64,000 nt of DNA from Rhabdonatronobacter sediminivivens (GTDB taxonomy: Bacteria; Pseudomonadota; Alphaproteobacteria; Rhodobacterales; Rhodobacteraceae). Under the pieces are notes generated by a model. That model saw only the letters and a list, made by a program, of their open reading frames with translations, did no database searches and was not told where the DNA came from. This document shows positions 1 through 12,000 of this stretch, one piece after another. The stretch's first letter is position 1. Each line of letters starts with the position of its first letter. The position numbers were made by a program, and so were the translations under genes. The stretch is from assembly GCF_013415485.1 (NCBI RefSeq), contig NZ_JACBXS010000017.1:20411-84410 (forward strand). Reading direction: 5' to 3'.

Positions 1-3000
1 CCCGGGTTTGACGCCGCAGGCACCTATCAGCTTGCCTTTGCCGCGCTTGACCCTTCGGGCGCCGAGGCCCTGACCACGGTGACGCTGGACATCGCCGATG
101 TGAACCGCGCCCCGGTGCTGGCTGCGGCGAACCAGATCGCCATCCTGGGCGAGGAGCTGCGCTTTTCGGTTGCGTCCTCGGACCCTGATGGCGATGCGCT
201 TGTCCATGAATTCACCGGCCTGCCCCCCGGCGCCACCTTCGACCCCGACAGCGGCACGGTCAGTTTCACCCCCGGCCCCGGTGCGCTGGGGGATCATGTG
301 GTCGTCGCCCGGGTCTCGGACGTGCGGGCGCAGGTGTCTGCGCCCTTTGTGCTGCGGGTTGTGGCGCAACCGGACCCCCCGCGCCCGCTGCTCGTGGCCA
401 CCCCTGACTTTGCGGTGCTGCCCGGCCAGCGCATCACCGTCAGCCTGCGCGCCGACAGCTTCCTGCCGGTTGCCGCAGCGCGGCTGCTGCTGAACGGATC
501 CGAGGTCGCGCTCGATGCCAACGGGCGCGCGCAGATCACGGTCACCGCCCCCGGTGTGCTGACGCTGGAAGGGATCGTCACCGATACCGCCGGACAGGAG
601 GGACGCACCAGCAGCGTGATCCGTGTGCGCGACCCGGACGATACCGCCGCCCCTGTCGTCACCCTGCCGCCCGCGCTTGACCGCGCGCCGCTGGACCGGG
701 CGCAGACGCTGTCCTTTGGTATCGAGGACCGCAATCTGGATCACTGGCGGCTGGAGCTGCACCATATCGCCAGCGGAGGGGTGCAGCTTCTGGCCGAAGG
801 CCGCCAGACCGGCACCCAGAGCCTGACCCTGGACCCGGCCGCATTCGCCAGCGGCTTCTACCGGCTGCAGCTTGAGGCCGTCGATGTCAGCGGGCGCAGG
901 AGCACGGCGGCGCAGACACTTGAATTGCTGCCGGATACGGATGCCCCCCGCGCGATCCTGACGCAAACCGATCTGACCCTGCAGGTTGGCGCCAATACCC
1001 TGGCGCTGGCCCGGCAGTTCGACACGCTGGCCAATCCCGGCCCGGGGCTGCTGGGCAAGGGCTGGCGCCCGGTCTGGCAGGACTTCGCCGTCGAATATGA
1101 CCCGCTGTCGACCGGGCGGGCCGAAGACGGGGTGCCGCGCGGACTGGGGCGTGAATCACGGCTGCATCTGTCGCTGCCCGATGGCACGCGCCTGGCCTTC
1201 GGGGTCCGGCTGGAGCTTGACCCCCACCCCGGCCTGCAGCTTGCGCAGCCGGTGTTCGTGCCCGATATGCCCGGCGACTGGCAGTTGCAGGCCGAATCGC
1301 CCCCGCTGATCGCCGCAGGCGGGCGGCTTTATGACCTGCGCAGCGGGCGCGCCCTGGACCCGCTGGCCACCGATGAGCTGCGCCTGCGCCTGCGCGCGCC
1401 GGATGGCACCGAATGGGTGCTGGACGGGTCCGGGCAGGTGCGCGCCATCACCTTTGCCGATGGCACCACGCTGGCCCTGTCGGATACGGCGATCCTGGGC
1501 CCTGACGGGGTGGTTGCGGCCCTGCAGCGCGACCACCGCGGACGCCTGGCCGAGGTCACCTCGGACCGGGCGCGGGTGTTGTTTGGCTATCGTGGGGACG
1601 GGCTTCTGGACCGGGTGCGCCAGGTCGGCGCCACCGATACCGCGCTTCAGGCCTATGGGCCGGAGGGCCAGCTTCTGGGCAGCACAGGGACGGGCGACAC
1701 CGGGGCGGGCGACACCGGGGAGGGCGGCACCGGGGCGGGCGGCTTCTGGCTGGACGGCGACCAACTGCGCCCGCTGGCCGGGTCATTCGGCCCCCTGGCG
1801 GTTGCTGCCGGGACATCGCAGGCCGTGACCCTGGCCGAAGATGGCCGGGCCGTGGTCTCGATGGTGGTGCGCGGCAGCGAGGTTGCAGGCCCGGGCGGGC
1901 GGGTGCTGCTGGGGCTGCGCATCCATGGAAACGGGGCCATGCCGCAGGCGCTGACGGGGCTGGAGCGGCTGTCCTCGGAAACCACGGGCGGGGTGCAGAC
2001 CCATATCCTTGCCGCCGAAACCGCAGGGCTGCATCTGATCGCGCTGGAGGGCGCGGCCGGCGCGGGTGTCACGCTGGAGGTGTTCACACCGGGCGATCTG
2101 GATGGCGACGGGCGCGTGGACGCGCGCGATGCCGAAGCTTTCGAACTGGGTCCGGTCGATATCACCGGCAACGGGCAAGCCGGGGCTGCGGATGCGCGGA
2201 TCATCGCCGCCAATGCCGGTTTCGCGGTCAATCTGCCCCCCGTGATCGACGCCGCAGAGCTGCGCAGCTTTGTCGGTCTGCCCTTGCATCTGTCCCTTGG
2301 CGACCTTGCCCATGACCCCGAAGGCGACCCGGTTTTCCTGCGGGTTGACCATGCGCTGGGCGGCGCGGCGCGGATTGCCCCGGACGGGCGCAGCCTGATC
2401 TTCACCCCCGACCCCGGGTTTTCTGGAACCGCGCGGCTGGGCCTGCGCGCCGATGACGGCTTCGCGGTTTCGGCGGTCCATGACCTGCAGATCACGGTTC
2501 TGGATGAACGCCCCCTTGCCATCGATTTCCTGACGCGCGGCTCCGAACTGAATATCGGCGGGCTTGGGGCGTTGATGGTGGTGGGCGATTTCCCCTCGGC
2601 CAGCGGGGTGCCCCTGCCGCTGGACTATCTGGACCTGAGCTTCACCGCACCCGAGGTTCTGGAGCTGCGCGAGGACGGCTTGCTGCGCGGCCTGATGGAG
2701 GGCGCAAGCCTGGTGATTGCAGAACGCGACGGCACCCGCGCCGTGACCCGCGTCAGCGTCGGCAACGAAGGGCTGGACGATCTGCTGGACATGATCATGG
2801 GGCTGGAGGTGGTCCCCGGCGCCATCACGCTGGAGGCCGGTCAGGGCACCGCGCACCTGCGCTTCACCGACAGCTCCGGCACTCCGCTGGAGGCAGAGCC
2901 CGGCGCGCTGGCGCTCTTCAGCTCGAACGATGCGGTTGTGACCGTCGATCCCCAGGGCCGCCTGCAGGCCGGTGCCGCGGGCGAGGCCGTGATCACCGCC

Positions 3001-6000
3001 ATCCTGGGCGGGCTGGAGCGGCTGGTGCCGGTCAGGGTGGTTGCGGCGCAGACCGGTGCCACCACGCTGGGGCGCGATGGCGGCGTGATCGCGAATGAGG
3101 CGGGCATGACCGTGGCGATTGCCCCGGGCGCGCTGGGCCATGATGTCGAGGCCGAAATCCGCCAGATCGCCCGCGCCGATCTGCCCATCGCCCCCCCGCC
3201 CGAGGATCTGGGCTGGAATTTCGTCGATGCCTTCCGCTTCACCATCGATGATGCGCTGATGGCGGTTCCGGCGCAGTTCAGCCTGCCCACCGATCTGCCC
3301 GAGGGCGCCGAGGTGGTGATCTATCGCCACGCTCCGCTGCCCGGCCCCGAAGGCTGGGTCATGGGCTGGCAGCAGGTGGCCAGCGGGCTGGTCGGCGCCG
3401 ACGGGGTGGCGCGCAGCATCGGCGGCGATGATCTGGGGCTGGTGGCCAACAGCTTCTATGCCGTGACCAATCCGCGCGAGGGCGGCGTTGCCCGCCAGGG
3501 GGGCACCGCCTTTGCCGCATTCCCCCAGAACAACGCCAGCATGGGCGCGGTCATGAGCCTGCCCGGGGGGATTACCGTTGGCGCGACCGCGCCCGCACCG
3601 CGGGTGACATTGCACATGCCCATCGGAGCAATCCAGACCACCTTCAGCGCGATTTCGCCCAGCGGCCTGATCGAAAGCGTGACACAGACCATCAACACTC
3701 TGGCTGATGGCATCCGCGATGCCTTTGACGTGACGATCTTCAACATCGGGCAGGTGGCGGACCCGGCAGATATGGTGCCGGTCATCACCGGCAGCGTGGT
3801 GGACAGCGACGGCACCTCCAGCACGCTCACGCTGCGCGGCGAGGAATTCGCCCCCCGCAGCCCCGCCTTTGCCGATGGCGAAAACGTCCCCGAGGGCGGC
3901 GTCTGGCTGGCGCTTGGGCGCGGCGACCTGGAGGCGCTGCTGGCCGCCATAGCCGGGGCGGACGAGGATGCCGAGCGCACGGAGGGCGGCGGCATGATCG
4001 CCCTTGCCGTGCCCCCGGACCACATCAGCAATTCCGAGCTGATGGTCGATCTGCCCACCGGGCTGGGGGTCAACGTGCTGGAGCTGCGCGTGATCCGCAT
4101 GGATCAGGCGCTCAACAGTGCCAGTGCCGCCGGGGGCGTGCCCGCAGGTGCCACCGCCGGCGGGGTGGGCGATACCTTCCTTGGCCCCCGGCCGCAGGTG
4201 TCGGATCTCTGGCGGCTGAACAACAATAATGACGTGACGGTCGGGCTGGTGGCCAATGGCGCCTTCAGGGATCAGGCCTTCGGAGTTGACCAGATCGTTG
4301 TCCTGGGGGTGCCGGAACCGGGTGCCCCGCCCGATATCCTGCGCCGGATCGCCCTGGACGGCTGGCCCGATGATGATGATCCGGCCCCGCGCGGCACAGC
4401 CCTGCCCCGCAGCGCGGTCACCTTCGACGACGGCGCGCGCGCGGTGGTGACGCTGGAACGGGCAGGGACGCTGGCGCTGGTCAACCTGGTCACCGGCGAA
4501 CAGGCGGACCTGCTGGACCTGTCGGCGCTTCTGCGCAGCGATGGCGGCGGCGCGGGCGCGGGGGCGGCGGCGCCCTATCACATCATCCTGGACCGTTCGA
4601 ACCGCTACGCGCTGGTCAGCGACGCCCAGCGCCCGCTGATCCATGTGATCGACATCAGCGGCGAACGGCTGGTGCATCTGGGCACCTTCAACACCGGGCT
4701 GGACGGTTTCGGCCTGCGCGAGATCGCCCTGACCCAGGATGAGGCATCGCTGGTGGTCACCGCCACCGACGGCGTGCCCCATGACGGGCAGGGCACCGGG
4801 CGCGTGGCCTTCATCGGCATCCTCAGCTTCGATTTCTTCCTCAGCGAGCTTCTGGGTGGGCAACCCGATTTCATCACCCAGATCGAAACCCGGACCGCCG
4901 ACGGCGCGCAGTTGCGCCAGCCCTACGGCCTGCAGGTGCTGCGCGATGTGACCGGGCAAGATATCGCCATTGTCACCGACCGCAACAACGATGCCGCAGG
5001 CGTTTTCACCTTCGCGCGGCGGGATTCGTTCTTCTGGGATGCGCGCGCGCAGGTGCCCTTTACCCTGGCGCCGCCGATCCCCTTCAACCACCCGCTGGCC
5101 GCCGCCATGCGCCGCGACAGCTTCGAGGTGAACAACGCCGCACAGGTGGTGCTGTCGCCTGACATGTCCTATGCCTTTGTCATGGGGCAGAACCGCTTTG
5201 CGGTCGATGATGTCACCCGCAACCCCAATTACCGCGCCCAGATCTTGGAGGTGTTCCCCAATGTCTTTGACCCCGGCCAACCCCGCCCGGCGGTGGCCGC
5301 GGGGTCTGCCATCGCGGTCATCGCCGACCCTCTGGGCGAGGCCCCGCAACTGGTTGGCGCGCTGCGGCCCGTGTCCAACGGCTTTGGCACCAGGCTGGCG
5401 GTCTCGGGGGACGGGCTTTATCTCTACGCCGCCTTCGAAGCGCAGAACGCCATCTTTGCCTATGACCTGGATGCCCTGATCGCGCAGCTGCGCGCCACCG
5501 CCGATGAGCCGATCCTGCGCGGGTTCAACCCGCTCAACGATCTGGCGCCTGACGGCAGCAGCCTGATCAACTTCTCCTTCACGGGCGGGTTTTCGGCCGA
5601 GCAGCGGGCCGGGGTGAACCCCGAAATCGACCTGCGCGCCGATTTCGCATGGTGGCCTTCGGAGGGCGGCTTCGAGCAGCGCCCCTCGGACCCGCAATCG
5701 CCCAATGCGCCCATCGGCACCGGTGCGACCAGCCGCCCGCAGGGGATTGTCAGCCAGGCGCCGGTGATCGGGCTGATCTCGCCCACCCGCGGCGACCGGG
5801 ATGTGCCGCCGGTGGTGACCTTCGAATGGTCGCTGGGCGGCAAGGCGCTGGATCATACGCTCTGGGTTTCGGTGCAATCCGCCTCGGGAGGTCTGTTTGC
5901 CGGTGAAAGCGACAGCGCCCTGATCGAAGCCCTGCGCGAGGCAGGCTTCCGCGATGCCACATTCGAGGATGATCCGACCGCCTCGGACCTGTTCCTGGAC

Positions 6001-9000
6001 GGCAACCGCAACCGGGTCTTTGCCAAGAATTTCAACGCCAGCACCGAGGAGGTGCTGAGCTTCACCCTGCCGTTCCCGCTCACACGCGGGCAGCTCTATG
6101 CCTGGGGCATCAGCGTCAACGACGAAGGCCGCAGGTTGCAGACCATGTCCGAGCTGTTCCGCGTGGCCCCCGCAGAGGAGCAGGGCGGCTTCAGCTCGGT
6201 CACGGTCCTGACCCATAATTTCCACCCGTTCTGGGGGCCGCAACCGACCGAATCCGCGATGTTCGAGCTGGCCCAGCAGATTGCGCGGCGCAATGACGGG
6301 ATGGTGGCGGTCCATGACTCGCAGACCGGGATCTGGCGTTCGGCCACGCCGGGGCGCAATCTGGATGACCCGCAAGGGGCGCTGGTCCTGATGACGGACT
6401 GGTACCGCGAAAGCGCCATCAATGATTCCGGCTTCACCGAGGCTGCCGCCAGCGCCATCTTTGCCGGGCTGATGCATCTGAACACCGAAACCGCGCAGGA
6501 TCTGTTTGCCCTGCCGATGCATTTCATCGGCCACGGGCGCGGCGCCGTGGTGAATTCCGAGATCGTGGAACGGCTGTTGTTCCATGTGGGCAAGACCATG
6601 CCGGACCTGCATTTCACCGCGCTGGACCCGCATGACCATGACATCCCCTCGCTGGCGATCGATTTCGAATCCTTCGCCAAGGCCAAGGCCAAGGGCGCAT
6701 TCCGCGCCACGCTCAAAGGCGCAGGCACTGCACTTCTGACCCGCAATCCGATCCCGGCCTGGGAGGCGGCCAAGTCGTTTACCAAGAGCATCCTGTGGTC
6801 CGGAACGTCCGATTTCGCGCGGCTGATGGGCTTGCAATACCTTGACTGGCGCAGTTTCCGTGATCCGCAGATCACCTATTGGCAGGGGATCGATTTCTTC
6901 GACAGCTACTACCAGCAGCAGGCGGTGATCGATGCGACCGAGATACTGCCCTACCTGGCGGCATCGAACTGGGGGCCGGGGGCGCTGGAGCGGCTGCAAT
7001 CCGACCCGCTGGGCGAGGCCGCGCGGCTGTGGGCGCGCACCGGGACCGGGCTGGACCCGGACCAGTTCAACACCTCGCTCACCGTCTGGGGCCGCAGCAT
7101 CCCGCAGGCCGATATCAACCGCAGCCTGGACGGGCTGCCCGGCTTTGTCGAAGATGACATCTGGCCGCTGATCCAGCGTTACACCGGCTTCAACGGCGGT
7201 CTGGGAACGCTGCATGACCGGACGCTCGCCTGGTATGCGGGCACGGCGGCGCTGAACATCGACCGCATCGGCTCTGCCTATTCCAGCGGGGAACCCATCT
7301 GGCGGCGCCTGAGCGACCGCGGGATCGAAACCGATGGCTGGCTGCTGGGGGTGAAATCGCGCTATTACCCGCCCTATCTGGATGAAACCGAAAACACTCA
7401 GGGCTGGTACCGGGCCTTTGCGGATGTGCAGCGTTTCGGCCTGTTCGAAAGCGCGCCGGGCGACACACCCAGCGGGCCGCTGGTCGATGGCTACCCCTGG
7501 GAAGGCATCGGCGAGGGGTGGTTCTATTCCTGGCTGGGCGGCGGCAGCGATCCCTTTGCGGTGCGCGGCATCGACGGCAGCCGCCCCGAGGCCACGGGCA
7601 CCCCGGACCGCCCCGTTGCGGGCGAATTCAACAACACCCGCCACGGCGCGCTGCCGGACGCGGTCCCGGTGGTGTTCAACGGCGATTTCCAGGCCGGGTT
7701 CCGGCCCTATTACGGGCGGATCGTGCTTCCGGGGTTCCTCAGCACGCCGCTGGCGGCGACCGGGCTTTCGCCGCCGGGTGCGCTGGAATACCAGTTCCCC
7801 GGCTGGTCCTATCAGGGCGGACAGATCGACGGGCTTCTGGGCCTCAGCCTGCAGGTCCCGCAGGTTGAAGCCGTCATTGCCGGTCTGGGCATCAGCCCCG
7901 ACGCGGCCGAGGCATTCGTGGAGGGGCTGGACGGGTTGCTGGGTCTGGTCAGCACCCTGACCGATACGCTGATCCAGGGCGGGACGATGACCGACGCGGT
8001 GCGCGCGGTGATGGATGCGGCCGATTTCAGCAATTTCTTTGATGGCCGTATCGGCCTTGATGACCTGCGCGAGATCACCCGCGCCCTGCATGAATCCACG
8101 CTCTACTCCACCTCGCAATACTCCATGTTCACCGATTTCCGGCGCGAGTTCACGGATATCGCGCTTAACGGGCCCAACCTGATGCTGCCCTTCGGCATCT
8201 ATGGCGCCGCCGCCGAAGCGATGGAGGATTTCGCCACCGGCGTGCTGCCAACGCTGCTGTTCTGGCTGCAGGCCAATGCGGTGGACTATCACATGAGCCT
8301 GATGAGCCGCGATTTCGTGCCTGGTATCGCCACCAGCAACCGCTTCTACCTGCCGCAGGATGTGGCGCAGATCGGTTTCGATGCCTGGCCCGGCGCGTTC
8401 GGGGCAGGCAGCCTGAGCGTGCTCTGGGTGGGTATGGATGGCACGGAAACGCGCCTGATCATCCGTGACGTGGGCATGTTCATCAATCTGGAAGAAACCA
8501 CCCCGCGCAAGCGCTATGTCGCTGCAATTCCATCTGAAATACGCGGAACATCGGGCAGCCTGCGGTTCGAGTTCCAGGGCCAGCACACCACATTCCTGGA
8601 ACGTGCGCGCTTCGTGGGGATCGACAATATCGGCGTGGATGGCATTTCCATCGAATTCCGCACCATCGATCCCGAACCGGAACTGGACGAAGACCCGGGC
8701 GATACCGATGACCCGCAGACCGATCCCGCCGAACAGAACGGCGGCGAAACCGATCCCGGCCCCACCCCGCCCCCCACAGGGGAGAACGGCACCGGGGACA
8801 CGCCGTCCGACCCGGCACCTTCGGACCCGCCAGAGGCCGATCCGGCCCCCTCCGACCCTGCCCCGTCTGATCCAGCCCCCTCCGACCCCGCACCTTCTGA
8901 TCCGGCACCTTCCGATCCCACACCTGCGGACCCCGAACCCGCCCCCCCTCCGGTGCTGGAGCCACAGCCCGACCCCGAAGTTCCCCAGCCAGAAAGCGTC

Positions 9001-12000
9001 GATTTCGATTTTCCAAATTCCAAGGCCGGCAAGTGGCTGTTCACCGACACGCTTAAGAAAAGCGACTCGCAGAAAAGCGGGCTGGAGGCGATTGCCCGCG
9101 GCACCAAGGATTTCAAGGACGGCGCCAACCTCAAGGAACTGGTGCTGGAGAACAAGACCGACAGCGACGCCGAGATCGTCATCACCCTGCAGCCGAACCT
9201 GTTCCTGGGCCTGCAGGTGTCCTCGGCGATCAGCAGCGACCTGACCGATGCCGATATCGAGCTGGCCCCGATCACCTGGTCGGACGCAACGCAAACCCGC
9301 CGGATCGAGATCTCGCTGGCGGCGGGCACCACCCGGACGCTGAAGCTCCATGCCGCGGTGGAACTGCATGAGCTGCAGCGCATGGTCGGCCCCGGGATCA
9401 TCGACGCGGGCCTGCGGATTGCCGAGTTCTGGCGCGATGAGCCCCTGGGCAAGGTGCATGATTTCCGGCTGTTCTACCTGCTGGATATCGGCGATGACTC
9501 CACCATAGACGGCATCATCACCCTGCCGCCCACCGTCGCCGGGCAGGAGCGGGTGTTCGTCCTGCCCGGAAGCGCGCCCTTCGAAGTCTCGATCCCGCTG
9601 GCCACCTCGGACATCTACAAGGACGGCACCAAGACCAAGCCGATGCAGGAAAGCAACTTCCGCGCCGATGCGCTGGACATGGGGCGCTGGCTGCAACTGG
9701 TGAATGCAGCCGCATCGCAGGATCTGGTCCTGAACTTCCTGCCCGAACTGCCGGTCAATCGCAGTGACGGCTACCTGAAGCTGAAGACCGAGCTGCGCTT
9801 CGGCGGCGAGAAATCCGGCAGCATCGTCTTCAAGGCCCCGATCCGCCAGCAGAACGCCCTGGACGTGAACCCGGCGCAACTGATCCGCGGGCTGGAACTG
9901 CTGCTGGAAAGCTTTGGCGATGCCGGGTTTGTGGGCATCGATCCCGCAGTGTCCGACCCGGACATGCGCGCGCAGATGGAGGCGCTTTACGCCCCGGTGA
10001 TCGAAATGCTGCTGCGCGAAAGCGCGGGCGGGACGGATTTTTCCGCGCTTGATCCGCTGCCGGGGGTGCTGAGCCTGTTTGCCCCCTTTGTGGCCGCGGG
10101 CAGCATGGATCTGGGCCCCGGCCAGATGTCGAACCAGCCGCTCTACCGGCTGGAACCGCTGAGCGAAGCTGAATTCGCCCGTATCCAGGACTGGCTGGCC
10201 CTGCCCGCCGCCGAACGCCCCCCCTTTGACCCCACCCCCCGCGCCGAGGCCCGGCTGGATATCGACCGCAAGGCGCTGGAGGCGCTGGTGCTGGCGCATG
10301 ATCCATACCGGCTGCGCCCGGACCTGACCCCGGCGCAGGCGCTGCAACGGCTGCAGGCGGTGCTCAACCCCGCCATCCGGGACGCCACGCCCGCCATCCG
10401 GCTGGCGGTCGATGGTGCGCTGCGGTCTTATGCGCTGGCGCATCTGGCGGGCGATGTGGCGCTGGACATGCGCGGGTTCTCCGACCGGATCGGCTGGTTG
10501 GTGGCGCATGAATACCTGCACAACCTGGGGCTGGTGAATGAATATGGCGCCGATGGCCTCGCGCGCGATCCGTTGCGCCCCACCCCGCTTTCGACGCTCT
10601 ACAACACCGATTTCACGCCGGAACACCTGGCGGTTCTGGCGCTGGCACTGGATGATCCGCGCCTGTCGCCCAGCCCCGATCAGGGCCGCATTCTGGCGCA
10701 ATGGTATCTGGACCGGCTGCGCGACCATGACGCGGCCTTCCCCGATGGGCGGTTTACGGCCAATTCCCCCGGCGTCGATCCGATCGAGGAACCGGGACCG
10801 TTCCTGAACGGCGATTTCGCCACCCCCTCGGGCGATGCGGGCTTTGGCTGGCAGCTTGCCGGTGCGGCCACCACCGGGCCCGAGGGTCTGGTCCTGACCG
10901 AGGCGCTGACCGGCAATGGCCGGGCCGCGCAATTCTTCATCCCCCCCGCGGGGGCCAGCCATCTGCGGGTAACGCTGACCAACCGCATGGCCCTGACGCC
11001 GGGCCTGCCGGATGCGTTCGAGATCCGCCTGCGTGGCGCCGATGGCATGGCGCTGGCCGTGGCCCCGCTGGACGGCACCGATGCCGCCGTGAACCTGCAG
11101 GCCGATGGGACGCTGGTCCTGGCCGACAGCGTGCTGCGCACAAGCGGCGCGGGGCCGGTCGCACCGGGTGAAACCGTTGTTCTGGATCTGCCGCTGCCCG
11201 TGCTTGCCAACACGCCCCTGTGGCTGGAGTTCGACCTGATCGGGCTGGGGGCGCTGGGGTCTCAGGTGGTGATCGCCCAGGTCGAACCGGTGCTGCGCGC
11301 TGATACCCTGCGCGTGGTGACGCTGGATGCGGAACCGGATGCGCTGCGGATTGGCTTCAACGCCGATTTCAACCGTGCGACCATTGCGCTTTATGGCCCC
11401 GGCCCCGATCTGCCCGATGATCTGCGCGTGATCGGCCCGGATGCAAACCCGGTGCCGGGCAGCCTGATCTTCACCGATGACGGCTTCTGGTTCCTGCCGA
11501 CCGGCGGCTTTGCCCCCGGCAACCATGAGCTGATCCTGCGTAGCGCCGCCGATGCCTGGACCGGCCCGCTGGGGGATCTGGACGGCCCGGGCGATGGGCA
11601 GGCGGGGGGTGATTTCCGCGCATCCTTCACCATTGCCGCGCGAGAGGTGGCAATCCAAGCGGGCGACATCATCCTGCCGCCGGGGGCTTCCGTCCAGCCA
11701 GCCGATGGCGTGCCGGTGCGGCTGCACTCCTCGGGCGGGATCAGCGCGCTGGGGTTCACGCTGATCGTGCCCACGGGCGCGCTGAGCGTGGCGGGCCTGC
11801 AACTGGATGCGGACCTGGGCGGCGGCCTGCTGCCGCCGGTGGGCACGGAAACAGGCGATGACGGGTTTGACCGGGTGCGCTTCGCGCTGAACCTGTCCAG
11901 CCCGCTGGCGCCCGGAACGGTCACCCTGGGCCGTCTGGTGCTGGGCAAGGCAAGCACGCGCGACTACGGGCAGCTTGGGCAGGTGGGATTCGTGCTGGAT

